This document shows positions 15,947 through 24,943 of a DNA stretch of 64,000 nt, piece by piece. This stretch comes from an uncultured Caryophanales bacterium (lineage in GTDB: Bacteria > Bacillota_I > Bacilli_A > RFN20 > CAG-449), in the NCBI GenBank assembly GCA_945873815.1, contig CAMCEE010000002.1, positions 39,781 to 103,780 on the forward strand. The letters run 5' to 3'. The stretch's first letter is position 1. Every line of letters starts with the position of its first letter. The position numbers were made by a program, and so were the translations under genes. The notes under the pieces were generated by a model. It saw nothing but the letters and a program-made list of their open reading frames with translations. It was not told the origin of the DNA and searched no databases.

Positions 15947-17254
15947 ATGAAAGCAAATAAATTATTAGTATTAGCATTAACAGCAGTTGCAGCAGCTGGC
16001 TTGTCAGCATGTGGAAATACAACAACCGAAAAAGTTTACTCAGATGTAAATACAAAAATTAACATTTGGGCAACTGCTAAAGAAGAAGCCGTTATTAAAA
16101 ATATTGTAGATACATACAATGCAAAGCAAAAAGATGAAACAAAGAAATTTAATTATAAATTTACTGCTGTTGCAGAAAGTGATGCAGGCACAACATTACA
16201 AAAAGACCCTAATGTTAAGGATGCACCAGCATTATTGTTATGTGCAGACGATCATATCTCAGGTTTAGCTAATAAAGGTATTATTCTTGAATTAAAAGGC
16301 GAATTTAAGAAAACAGTTGTAGATAATAATACTCCAGTATCAGTATTAGGTGCTACATATAATAATGGTATCTATGGATACCCAGTAACATCAGATAATG
16401 GTTACTTCTTATGGTATAATGCTTCAACATTACAAGAAAACGATGTTACAACATTAGAAGGCTTATTAGCAAAAGCAAAATCGTTAGGTAAAAAAGTTTT
16501 GATGGATATTCCTAATGGATGGTATGTTAACTCATTCTTTACTTCACCAGATTTATGTGGCACAGATTCATTAAGATTCGCTACAGAAAAAGACCCAGCA
16601 GATGGTGTTGTAAAAACTTCATATACATGTAACTGGGATAATGCGAATGCAGTTGCTGCAGTAGAATACTTATCAGGTTTACTTAAACCATATTATACTG
16701 ATGGTACATTAATGGTAGGTTCAAACGAGGCCATTGCAGCTGGTTTCCAAGATAAATCATTAATCGCTGCAGTTTCAGGTACTTGGATGGAAGGTGATTT
16801 GGAAAAAGCAATGGATGGAGACACCTTAGCAGCTACTAAATTACCAACATACACAGTTAATAATAAAACTATTCAAATGTCATCATTCACAGGTTCAAAA
16901 ATCTATACAATCAATAAAACAAGACCAGTTGCAGAACAAAAAGCAGCTGCAGCTCTTGCAGATTTATTGACAACAAAAGAATCTCAATTAAAACGTTTTG
17001 AAACAAGACAATCAATTCCATGTAATAAAGAAGCAGTAAACGATGAACGTTATACAAAAAATGTTTCAAAAGGTGCAAAAGCATTAGAACAACAAAATGC
17101 ATTCGCTGCTGTTCAAGCTCAATCAGCTGAAGGTAGATATTGGGATATTGGAAAAGCTATTGGACAAGCTATTATTGATGGCGAATTAGGTACATACACA
17201 ACATGGAAAGATTTCATGGAATACCAAGTTGGCTTATTAAGACAAAAACAATAA
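15947..17254 (+). CDS. Extracellular sugar-binding lipoprotein (MalE-like)
   Basis: A 435-residue CUT1 solute-binding protein with a lipoprotein signal (lipobox LSACG, Cys near residue 22). It begins its mature part with INIWATAKEEAVIKNIVDTYN, as in MalE/GanO-type proteins, and has GIYGYPVTSDNGYFLWYN, a hinge/ligand segment common to maltodextrin-binding proteins, and SGTWMEGDLEKAM. It would capture maltodextrins or related oligosaccharides and deliver them to the MalF/MalG-type permeases downstream. Its context among amylase and pullulanase genes supports alpha-glucans. AAGGAG lies nine bases before the ATG. Confidence 0.92.
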   Translation: MKANKLLVLALTAVAAAGLSACGNTTTEKVYSDVNTKINIWATAKEEAVIKNIVDTYNAKQKDETKKFNYKFTAVAESDAGTTLQKDPNVKDAPALLLCADDHISGLANKGIILELKGEFKKTVVDNNTPVSVLGATYNNGIYGYPVTSDNGYFLWYNASTLQENDVTTLEGLLAKAKSLGKKVLMDIPNGWYVNSFFTSPDLCGTDSLRFATEKDPADGVVKTSYTCNWDNANAVAAVEYLSGLLKPYYTDGTLMVGSNEAIAAGFQDKSLIAAVSGTWMEGDLEKAMDGDTLAATKLPTYTVNNKTIQMSSFTGSKIYTINKTRPVAEQKAAAALADLLTTKESQLKRFETRQSIPCNKEAVNDERYTKNVSKGAKALEQQNAFAAVQAQSAEGRYWDIGKAIGQAIIDGELGTYTTWKDFMEYQVGLLRQKQ

Positions 17255-17277
17255 TCTAATTAAGTTTAATTAAGGGA

Positions 17278-17298
17278 AGCGAACAAGTTTTGTTCGCT
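17278..17298 (+). terminator. Hairpin after the binding-protein gene
   Basis: AGCGAACAA-GTT-TTGTTCGCT, with a weak T-rich tail (CCTCTTGTTTATTTTA). It may partly reduce read-through, which would explain high binding-protein expression relative to the permeases. Confidence 0.6.
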
Positions 17299-17664
17299 CC
17301 TCTTGTTTATTTTATAGGTAATCTATATATGAATCGAATAAGTGTGTAAGGAAAAAATTAACGTACACTAGTAATGAGCTAACATTTTAATACAAACAGA
17401 TTATCTGTATGTTAATAAAGTGTAGGCTTTAAAAATATATGTATTACCTGTGAAATTTTGGGCGTTTTATGAAACTTAAAAATAAATAATGCTCAAAGAA
17501 GTAAACTAATGTCTTTGTATTCAAAAGACAAAAAATACGATTCTCTAAGATTTTTTTTTAGATGAATCATACAATGTTTATCTATCTTCCACATATGTAA
17601 AATATGATGGTTTATAATGGAGAGAATAATATTACTCTCTATTTGATTGTTTTTAGGAGGTTCT
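17299..17664 (+). other. Upstream region of the permease genes
   Basis: About 365 bases with no supported gene. It ends with a TATAAT at 17615-17620 and the ribosome site AGGAGG at 17655-17660. A T9 run flanked by TCTAA and TTAGA (near 17545-17565) may be a weak hairpin. The MalF-type permeases may thus have their own promoter. Confidence 0.45.
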
Positions 17665-20592
17665 ATGGGAAATATAGAAAAAAACGATAATATTGTAGAA
17701 GAAAACAATAGAAGTGAATCCGAAAAAGCTGATAATAAAGAAGCATTGGTAAAAGATACTAATAATGTTCCAAATAACGCAGAAGAAAGTGAGAAATCAT
17801 CAAATCATGAAATGTCAACACTTTTTAAAGTGGAAAAAAGAAATGATGAAGATGGTGAAGAAACTGAATTAATTCCAGTTCCTATGTTCGTTTTAATGAA
17901 TATTGGTAATGCACTTTTAAAAGGTTTATTATGGGTCTTAGATTTATTGTTGTCTATGATTTTATCTTTAGGGCATTTCTTCAAGATGATTGGAGTAGGC
18001 GCATATAAAGGTACAATCGGAATCTACAAATTTTTTAGAAAAAAAGTTATTCAATTTAAAGAAAATGATTTATCAGGCAGATTATCTTTCATATGTTTTG
18101 GTGCATCTTCTTTTAAACATAAACAATATGTTAACGGTGTCTTGTTCGTACTTTTTGAAATAGGATACATTGTTTTTATGATTTGCGGAGGTGCAAAAAA
18201 TATCGCAATGTTAAAAACATTAGGTGAAGTTCAACCAGGCCCTGATCCAAGCTGTGAAGATATGTTCTGTGATTGGGTTGAGGGAGATAACTCTGTTATG
18301 ATCCTCGTCTTTGGTTTATTATCGCTTTTCTCTATAATTCTCTTCGCTTATATCTGGAATAGATCAATTAATTCTGGTTATAACAACTATCGTATCGTTA
18401 ATTATATTAAGTATAAGGAAGTTATTAATAAAAATGTGGAATTTTCAAATACTTTGGACGGACAAGTTAGTGAAGCAGTTAATGAAGGTATAAAAAAATC
18501 TGATTTTAAAAAATCACATTATGTTGATTTAGAGAATAGACTCAATGAACATAATGATTCTTCAAAATTTGAAGAAGAGTTCTTAAAGATTGCATATTAT
18601 GAAACTATTGCAGGGAGTTATGAACATTATAAACTCCTTGCTAAAGAGAACACTAAACTTGAAAAGATTGAAAATAAAAAAGAAAGAGTATTGGAAAATC
18701 GTAAGATTAAAAAGGAATCTTTAAATTTAGAGATTGGATCTAATAAAGAAATCAAATTCAATCAAATCACAAATGAAAAAGGAAGATACTACGAAAGAAA
18801 AATTAAAGCTCAAGAAAATAAAATTCGTGAATTAATAAAGAAGCATGCTTCTTATGTAGGAAAAGAATCAGTTATTAATGATTCAAAATATGGAAGATTC
18901 AATATTTTCTATAAAGTTAGAACTGAGAAGACAAATGAGATTGATTTCTATAAAAACTATAGTAGATTAGTTGAAGTATATGAGAATTCAAAAGGTAATT
19001 ATGTACAAACTAATAAAGAAAACCTTGCTAGAAAAAATTCAATGAAAGATGAATTAGAAGCTAAGATTAAAGATATTAATGCTAAATATGATGCTATTGT
19101 TAATAAAAAGAAATCTCTCGTTGAAGAAATGAATAAATATTCTGAACTTCAAAAACAAGAAATTAAAAAGGCAAAAGCTCATTCTAAGGAAAATGGACAA
19201 AATCCTAAACAATTAGAATTAGATATTAAAGCAAAATACTTTGGCAAGATTTCTTATTTAGCAGGTGAAATTCATAATTTACCATCCGATAAAGCTCTCC
19301 TTGCAATGCGTAAAGAAGAAATTAGAGAAGTAGAGCATTCATATGCACGTGATAGAAAATACTTAAAGACTAACTTTACGGAATTATCATTTGCAAGAGA
19401 AAGTGTAGTAAATTACATGGTTGTAGAATATAATTACGACCATAAATTTGCGGAAAGAATGCTTCATAATATTGATATTGTTGATAAAAAGACTAAAGAA
19501 CATTCTCATTTATCAGAAGAAGAAGTTGAAAATAAGATTCAAACAATTTCAAAGGAATTAGATGATTTTGTTGAATCTAATCCTGATATGTATGTTGGTA
19601 AACCAAAATCATTTAAAGAGCAAATTGCTTCATTGATGAATGAAAATTTCCATATCTCAATTTTGGCATTGCCAGTTTCAGGTGTAATCTTCTTTGTAAT
19701 TATGCCATTGGTTTTCTCAATTATTGTTGCATTTACAAACTATTCAACGGGTCACATCCCACCAACAGAATTGTTTACATGGAATGGATTACAAAACTTT
19801 ATTACATTATTCAATGCAGCTCCAGATTCGGCCTATGCTGCTTTGCCATCAGCTGTTGCTAAAACTATAGGATGGACAATTTGTTGGACATTTATAGCTA
19901 CCTTCTCTAACTATTTCTTAGGTATTATTCTTGCTTTATTAATCAACAAGAAAGATATAAAATTTAAGAAATTATGGAGAACAATATTCATTATGACTAT
20001 TGCGGTTCCTCAATTCATTTCTTTACTTTCAATTGGTGTATTATTGAAGGATACAGGTGCTATTGGCTCATGGTGGGTTAATACATTCGGAACAAAACTA
20101 GGATTTGCTACTGATCCATCAAATGGTGCATTAACTTCTAAGATTATTATTATCCTTGTTAATATTTGGATTGGTATTCCATATACTATGTTATCAACAA
20201 CAGGTATATTAATGAATATTCCAAATGATTTATATGAATCGGCACGTGTCGATGGTGCTTCAACAGTAACTCAATTTACAAAAATCACATTACCATATAT
20301 CTTGTTCGTTACTGGACCACATTTAATTAGCCAATTCGTTGGTAACGTTAATAACTTCAACGTTATTTACTTCTTGACGGGTGGTGCACCAAATATTTCA
20401 GGCTCACCATTACCGGTTGGTAATACAGACTTATTGATTACTTTCATCTATAAGATAGTTACATCTAATAATAATCCACAGTTTGGTATTGCTTCTGCAA
20501 TCGGTATTGTCGTATTCATTATTTGTGCATTCTTCTCAATCATTATGTACAATAAATCAGGTTCAATTAAATCGGAGGATCAATTTCAATGA
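17665..20592 (+). CDS. MalF-type sugar permease with a 650-residue N-terminal extension
   Basis: A 975-residue protein. Residues about 650-975 are a normal CUT1 permease: several membrane segments and the EAA loop LYESARVDGASTVTQFTKITLPYI. In front lie an acidic disordered tail (1-65), hydrophobic segments near 70-110, 150-170 and 205-225 with the family wording LSFICFGASSFKHKQYVNGVLFVLFEIGYI, and a lysine- and glutamate-rich, predicted coiled-coil region of about 400 residues (240-640). The small N-terminal membrane part is known in some Firmicute MalF proteins; the long coil is unusual. The ORF-track start at 17647 is a TTG before the AGGAGG; ATG 17665 is correct. It overlaps the MalG-type gene by four bases. 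Confidence 0.88.
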   Translation: MGNIEKNDNIVEENNRSESEKADNKEALVKDTNNVPNNAEESEKSSNHEMSTLFKVEKRNDEDGEETELIPVPMFVLMNIGNALLKGLLWVLDLLLSMILSLGHFFKMIGVGAYKGTIGIYKFFRKKVIQFKENDLSGRLSFICFGASSFKHKQYVNGVLFVLFEIGYIVFMICGGAKNIAMLKTLGEVQPGPDPSCEDMFCDWVEGDNSVMILVFGLLSLFSIILFAYIWNRSINSGYNNYRIVNYIKYKEVINKNVEFSNTLDGQVSEAVNEGIKKSDFKKSHYVDLENRLNEHNDSSKFEEEFLKIAYYETIAGSYEHYKLLAKENTKLEKIENKKERVLENRKIKKESLNLEIGSNKEIKFNQITNEKGRYYERKIKAQENKIRELIKKHASYVGKESVINDSKYGRFNIFYKVRTEKTNEIDFYKNYSRLVEVYENSKGNYVQTNKENLARKNSMKDELEAKIKDINAKYDAIVNKKKSLVEEMNKYSELQKQEIKKAKAHSKENGQNPKQLELDIKAKYFGKISYLAGEIHNLPSDKALLAMRKEEIREVEHSYARDRKYLKTNFTELSFARESVVNYMVVEYNYDHKFAERMLHNIDIVDKKTKEHSHLSEEEVENKIQTISKELDDFVESNPDMYVGKPKSFKEQIASLMNENFHISILALPVSGVIFFVIMPLVFSIIVAFTNYSTGHIPPTELFTWNGLQNFITLFNAAPDSAYAALPSAVAKTIGWTICWTFIATFSNYFLGIILALLINKKDIKFKKLWRTIFIMTIAVPQFISLLSIGVLLKDTGAIGSWWVNTFGTKLGFATDPSNGALTSKIIIILVNIWIGIPYTMLSTTGILMNIPNDLYESARVDGASTVTQFTKITLPYILFVTGPHLISQFVGNVNNFNVIYFLTGGAPNISGSPLPVGNTDLLITFIYKIVTSNNNPQFGIASAIGIVVFIICAFFSIIMYNKSGSIKSEDQFQ

Positions 20593-21485
20593 GGTCATTA
20601 AAAGCAAGACGTATTCTTGGGAATACATTAATTTATTTACTCTTAATTGTTATGTCTATTATTTGGATTGCTCCTATCTTATGGCTCGTACTTCAATCTT
20701 TCTCAGGAGATGGAATTGCAAGCCGTGTAAGATTCGTACCAAATACTTGGACATTCAACAACTACATCTATTTATTCTCAAACTTTACTAATAAAGTTGA
20801 TCCTAATGCTTCAGTTAGTGCTTTGGATGGTAAGTTCTTCACATGGTTTATGAATACATTCATTGTTGCAATCGTAACCTGTATAATTTCAACTATGTTT
20901 GTTCTTATGACAGCATATGCATTATCTAGATTTAGATTTAAAGGAAGAGGAATCTTCATGAAATTAAATTTGATTTTAGGTATGTTCCCTGGCTTCTTAT
21001 CGATGATTATTATGTATTGGGTCATGAAGGAAATCTTCCATCTTGATGGTTCTTATTGGGCATTAGTAATCATATATTCTGCAGGTACAGGTATGGGATT
21101 CTTTATTTCAAAAGGTTTCTTTGATACAATTTCAAAATCAATTGATGAAGCAGCAATGATTGATGGTGCAACAAAGAGTCAAATCTTCTGGAATATCATT
21201 CTTCCACTTTCTAAACCGATTGTCATTTATACAATATTAACTTCATTTATGAGTCCATGGGGTGATTATGTTACTTCATCATATATTGTTGGTTTACAAA
21301 ATATTGATCAATGGACTGTAGCAATTGGTCTATATCAAATGGTTACTTCAAATGACTATGTTACTACATATTACACACAATTTGCAGCTGGTGCAATTTG
21401 CGTTGCAATTCCAACAACACTTTTATTCATTTTCTTACAAAAGTATTATGTATCAGGTGTTACTGGTGGTGCAGTCAAAGGTTAA
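20589..21485 (+). CDS. MalG-type sugar ABC permease
   Basis: A 298-residue CUT1 permease with about six membrane segments and the EAA loop IDEAAMIDGATKSQIFWNIILPLSKP. The N-terminus (LGNTLIYLLLIVMSIIWIAPILWLVLQSF) and the extracytoplasmic NYIYLFSN segment match MalG. It forms the heterodimeric channel with the extended MalF-type protein, whose gene it overlaps (ATGA), and would be energised by the MsmK-type ATPase encoded at 14024. GGAGG lies before the ATG inside the upstream gene. A terminator follows. Confidence 0.93.
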   Translation: MRSLKARRILGNTLIYLLLIVMSIIWIAPILWLVLQSFSGDGIASRVRFVPNTWTFNNYIYLFSNFTNKVDPNASVSALDGKFFTWFMNTFIVAIVTCIISTMFVLMTAYALSRFRFKGRGIFMKLNLILGMFPGFLSMIIMYWVMKEIFHLDGSYWALVIIYSAGTGMGFFISKGFFDTISKSIDEAAMIDGATKSQIFWNIILPLSKPIVIYTILTSFMSPWGDYVTSSYIVGLQNIDQWTVAIGLYQMVTSNDYVTTYYTQFAAGAICVAIPTTLLFIFLQKYYVSGVTGGAVKG

Positions 21486-21498
21486 TAAGTGCATTAAT

Positions 21499-21532
21499 AA
21501 ACTCTCGAATTTATATTCGTGAGTTTTTTTAT
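21499..21532 (+). terminator. Terminator after the MalG-type gene
   Basis: AAACTC-T-CGAAT pairs with ATTCG-T-GAGTTT (one T-T mismatch, four-base loop), followed by a T-run. Confidence 0.85.
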
Positions 21533-21593
21533 TGTTATAACAATAAAAAGAATATAAAATAGTATATAGAGCATTTGTTGAAGGAGCTTAAAT

Positions 21594-23288
21594 ATGAAAA
21601 AAAAGACTTTATTATTAGTGATTCCATTCTTACTCACTGCTTGTGGAGGGAACTCAACTGCTAATTCGTCTAATGGTGGTTGTGATCCAGACGATATGTT
21701 TTGTGAAGATACTCCATCTACATCCATGGAAAAAATTGAGTTAGAGAAAGATACTAATCAAGATTATATATTAGATAAAAATGTTTCAAATGAAAATGCA
21801 TCAGTAAACTATGAGGTTTTTGTTAGATCTTTTTGTGATTCAAACGGGGATGGTATTGGTGATTTAAATGGATTAACTAGTAAACTAGATTATTTAAAAG
21901 ATTTAGGAGTTAAGAATTTATGGCTTATGCCAATTAATGATTCACCTTCATATCATGGATATGATGTTAGCGACTATTATTCGATTAATCCGGATTATGG
22001 AACGATGGAGGATTTAGAAAATCTTGTATCTGAGGCAAAGAAACATAACATCGGAATTATTTTGGATATGGTGTTTAATCATTCTTCTACAAGAAACGAA
22101 TGGTTTAAGCAATCATATGAGGATTATCTTTATGAGAATCCTTCAAGTTATTCAAAGGCAACATGGTATAACTGGAATAATAAAAGTTCACAAGTATATA
22201 AACATAGCTATGGAGGAACTGAAACTTATTATGAGGGAGGATTTGGAAGCTCAATGCCAGATCTAAACTTAGATAATGAACAAGTTAGAGAAGAAATAAA
22301 GAAAATAAGCAAAAAATATATAGATATTGGCGTTGCTGGATTTAGACTAGATGCTGTTTTATATTATTACAGTAATGTTAATGAGAATGTTAAATTCTTA
22401 TCTTGGTTGAATGATTATTGTAAGAGTTTAAATCCTGATTTCTATATTGTTGGAGAATGTTGGTCTAGTAAAGAAACCATTAATTCATATTACTCTTCAG
22501 GTGTTGATTCTTTCTTCTTCTTCCCATCTTCAATTGAGGGGACAGGTAAAGGCTCTATTATTTCAACTGTAAAAGGTGGAAATGATGCACATTCATTTGG
22601 CACATATATAGAACAACAAGAAAAAGATATGAAGGCAATAAACCCAAAAGCTGTATCAAGTTATTTCCTAACAAATCATGATACGGATAGAGCAAGCAAC
22701 TCTTTATATGGATATAGTGCTAAAGCTGCTGCTTCATTAATATATCTTATGCCTGGCACTCCATATATGTATTATGGAGAAGAAATAGGATTAATCGGGG
22801 TTAGATCAAAACATCCTGATGATCAATCAGATGTAAAGAGAAGACTTCCTATTATTTGGAGTAAGAATGATAAAGTAGGTGAATGTGAATTCCCTGAAAA
22901 AAATAGATTAGATTTAGATACAACTAAACAAGTTACAGAAGGAGTATATGATCAACTTGAAACACCATACTCATTAGTTAACCATTATAGAAAAGTACTA
23001 AATATAAGAAATAAATATTCATTTATTAGAGATGCGAAGTTTACTAACCTAACATCTTTAGTAAAGGATCAAAATGCAAAAGTATTAGTATATAAATTAG
23101 AGAGCGCAACTGATTCAAAAGATAGTATTATCGTAGTTCATAATTTTGATTCTGTTGCCGTAAAAGTAGATTTAAAAACAATTGGAAGTGAGATTTTGGA
23201 AATGATTAACGTATCAAGAAAAGTTCCAAAATTAGAAGGACACGTTCTTTCAATTGGTAATTACTCAACTGTAATATTAAAAGCTTAA
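21594..23288 (+). CDS. GH13 alpha-amylase-family lipoprotein
   Basis: A 564-residue secreted glycosidase with a lipobox (LTACG). GH13 regions are present: VFVRSFCDSNGDGIGDLNG, DMVFNHSS, nucleophile in GFRLDAVLYY (about residue 250), acid/base in IVGECW (about 286), and NHDTDRA (about 361). The order and the short length suit an alpha-amylase, neopullulanase or oligo-1,6-glucosidase acting on maltodextrins at the cell surface. Near the N-terminus is a two-cysteine motif C-x4-DMFC whose end resembles one in a loop of the MalF-type permease. GAAGGAG precedes the ATG. Exact linkage specificity cannot be read from sequence. Confidence 0.92.
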   Translation: MKKKTLLLVIPFLLTACGGNSTANSSNGGCDPDDMFCEDTPSTSMEKIELEKDTNQDYILDKNVSNENASVNYEVFVRSFCDSNGDGIGDLNGLTSKLDYLKDLGVKNLWLMPINDSPSYHGYDVSDYYSINPDYGTMEDLENLVSEAKKHNIGIILDMVFNHSSTRNEWFKQSYEDYLYENPSSYSKATWYNWNNKSSQVYKHSYGGTETYYEGGFGSSMPDLNLDNEQVREEIKKISKKYIDIGVAGFRLDAVLYYYSNVNENVKFLSWLNDYCKSLNPDFYIVGECWSSKETINSYYSSGVDSFFFFPSSIEGTGKGSIISTVKGGNDAHSFGTYIEQQEKDMKAINPKAVSSYFLTNHDTDRASNSLYGYSAKAAASLIYLMPGTPYMYYGEEIGLIGVRSKHPDDQSDVKRRLPIIWSKNDKVGECEFPEKNRLDLDTTKQVTEGVYDQLETPYSLVNHYRKVLNIRNKYSFIRDAKFTNLTSLVKDQNAKVLVYKLESATDSKDSIIVVHNFDSVAVKVDLKTIGSEILEMINVSRKVPKLEGHVLSIGNYSTVILKA

Positions 23289-23294
23289 AAAAAT

Positions 23295-23361
23295 AGAGCT
23301 GAAAGAAATATAACTATATAAGAATTGTTTTCTTAATAGGTGTTTCAAAACAGCTCTTTTC
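23295..23361 (+). terminator. Long-loop terminator after the GH13 gene
   Basis: AGAGCTG pairs with CAGCTCT across a 49-base loop that contains a smaller AAGAAT/TTCTT hairpin; followed by TTTTCTTT. Confidence 0.5.
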
Positions 23362-23396
23362 TTTGAAATAAAAAAGGGAAAAAGAACAAATGTAAC

Positions 23397-23882
23397 TTAT
23401 TTCTTTCTTACCCTTTTCTCTTCTTTATCATATTCCTTTACAAGAGGATATAAATCTATAAATATTGAATTAACTATGAGAAGTGTTCCACAATTGATTA
23501 GTAATAAGTCTAATGGTAAAGGAAATCCTGAAAATGGAATTTCTAAACCAATGAATAACAACGAACCATATATTACAAAGAAAACTCCTAGAATTAAGAG
23601 AAAATTATTAAATATATATGTTTTTGTTGCAAATACCTCTTCTTTACCATAGAGTAATCCTTTTAAGAAAACTCCTTCGTGCTTTTGACTTCTAATTACT
23701 GAATAGGTTTGAAATACACTAAAAGCAATAAATACTATGAAACATAAAATGAACAAAATAGAATCAGATAAATTATCTGTGTCCGGAATTTGTATTATTG
23801 TGTAAATTAATGAAGCTAGTCCACCTAATCCAACACATATTAGTAGGATACTATAAAAGATGTGATATAATAATTTTTTCAT
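23397..23882 (-). CDS. Small four-helix membrane protein, unknown
   Basis: 161 residues with about four hydrophobic segments and a basic, charged C-terminus (KEYDKEEKRVRKK). No family recognised. There is no ribosome site; instead an extended -10 element TGTTATAAT ends only six bases before the ATG, so the mRNA probably begins at the start codon (leaderless). It is divergent from the first RDD gene with a 74-base shared region, and may belong with the surrounding sugar locus only by position. Confidence 0.6.
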   Translation of the reverse strand: MKKLLYHIFYSILLICVGLGGLASLIYTIIQIPDTDNLSDSILFILCFIVFIAFSVFQTYSVIRSQKHEGVFLKGLLYGKEEVFATKTYIFNNFLLILGVFFVIYGSLLFIGLEIPFSGFPLPLDLLLINCGTLLIVNSIFIDLYPLVKEYDKEEKRVRKK

Positions 23883-23888
23883 GAAATC

Positions 23889-23897
23889 ATTATAACA
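23889..23897 (-). promoter_or_regulatory. Extended -10 element abutting a start codon
   Basis: Minus-strand TGTTATAAT, six bases before the ATG at 23882; predicted +1 falls on the start codon. Confidence 0.55.
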
Positions 23898-23940
23898 AAT
23901 AATAAAATGATAATAAATAATTTATTATCAATTTTGGATA

Positions 23941-23949
23941 TGGTATAAT
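23941..23949 (+). promoter_or_regulatory. Extended -10 element abutting the RDD gene start
   Basis: TGGTATAAT followed after seven bases by ATG 23957; no ribosome site, so a leaderless transcript is likely. Confidence 0.55.
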
Positions 23950-23956
23950 TTATAAT

Positions 23957-24943
23957 ATGAAAAATATCGTCTTTGGGAAACTATCTAGCAGAGTTATTGC
24001 AAAATTTATAGATTATATTCTTGTATTTGGATTAACAGTGATTATTTTTTTCTGTGGTGTTTTTAATGCAACTTTTGATCGCGAGTCTTATGTTGACAAT
24101 GAATTGAAAACAATAGAACTTTATAAAGATTCTGGACTTTATATATCGACTGAGAAAGGGAGTATTATTGGATTAAATACTTTTTCAACTATTTCTTCAG
24201 TTGCAAAATTGACGGATGTAACTCTTACAGTTGATGGAGAAAGTTTTTCTCATGTCAATGCTACTAAACAATTATATGAATTTTATTCAACTAAATATAT
24301 TTCCTATGGTGGACAAATGAATTTAACGATGGAAACTTTTAAGTCAATGATTTTAAAGGTAGGAAGTGAATTATCAAATATCAACGATTTAGTTATCGGT
24401 GATGATGGTAGTTATACTATAGAGATGATAGATGGAAAAAATTATGGTGTTACAGTTTCTTACGTGAATTCTCAAATCGAAAATGCTGTAAAGATTGTTG
24501 AGTCTTCTCCTAGTGTTAGAAATTATCAAGCAAAAAACCAAAAAATAATGTTTAATGCAATTATTTGGCTTGTTCCTATTATTATTTCTTTAAGTTTTAT
24601 TTTTGATTTCTTGATTCCATTATTTTCAAAACGCAATGAAACAATAGGTAAATATATTTTTAAACTTGGAGTTATCTCTAAAGATGGATATAGTTTAAAG
24701 AAAATTTGGATATTTATTAGATGGTTAAGTTACTTAGTGATTGAACTTGTTGGAGGATTTCTTACTATGGGAGGCACAATACTTATTTCTTACACAATGT
24801 TGATTTTTAATAAAAAGAAAAGGACAATTCACGATTATATAGGAAATAGTATTGTGATTAATAAAGAAGAATCTTTCTATTTTAATTCATATGAAGAAGA
24901 AAAATATTTGATGGAAAATAAAAGGAGCATCAATTTATTATGA
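23957..24943 (+). CDS. RDD-family membrane protein
   Basis: The N-terminus (SRVIAKFIDYILVFGLTVIIFF) and the C-terminal half (NETIGKYIFKLGVISKDGYSLKKIWIFIRWLSYLVIEL, then KRTIHDYIGNSIVI) carry the RDD pattern of a membrane segment with basic and acidic residues and a late RTIHDY. Between the first and second membrane segments lies an extracytoplasmic insert of about 180 residues. RDD proteins are poorly understood; some act in ion transport. The ATG shows no ribosome site and directly follows a promoter element. The stop overlaps the next RDD gene by four bases. Confidence 0.75.
   Translation: MKNIVFGKLSSRVIAKFIDYILVFGLTVIIFFCGVFNATFDRESYVDNELKTIELYKDSGLYISTEKGSIIGLNTFSTISSVAKLTDVTLTVDGESFSHVNATKQLYEFYSTKYISYGGQMNLTMETFKSMILKVGSELSNINDLVIGDDGSYTIEMIDGKNYGVTVSYVNSQIENAVKIVESSPSVRNYQAKNQKIMFNAIIWLVPIIISLSFIFDFLIPLFSKRNETIGKYIFKLGVISKDGYSLKKIWIFIRWLSYLVIELVGGFLTMGGTILISYTMLIFNKKKRTIHDYIGNSIVINKEESFYFNSYEEEKYLMENKRSINLL

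Noticed and set aside
17344-17400. AGTGT...ACACT words downstream of the binding-protein gene as another copy of the TGTG-N7-CACA site.
   Set aside because: The arms are far apart and the spacing does not match the three sites reported.
20483-20791. 102-residue plus-strand ORF across the malF/malG junction.
   Set aside because: Out-of-frame overlap of two clear permease genes; no independent signals.
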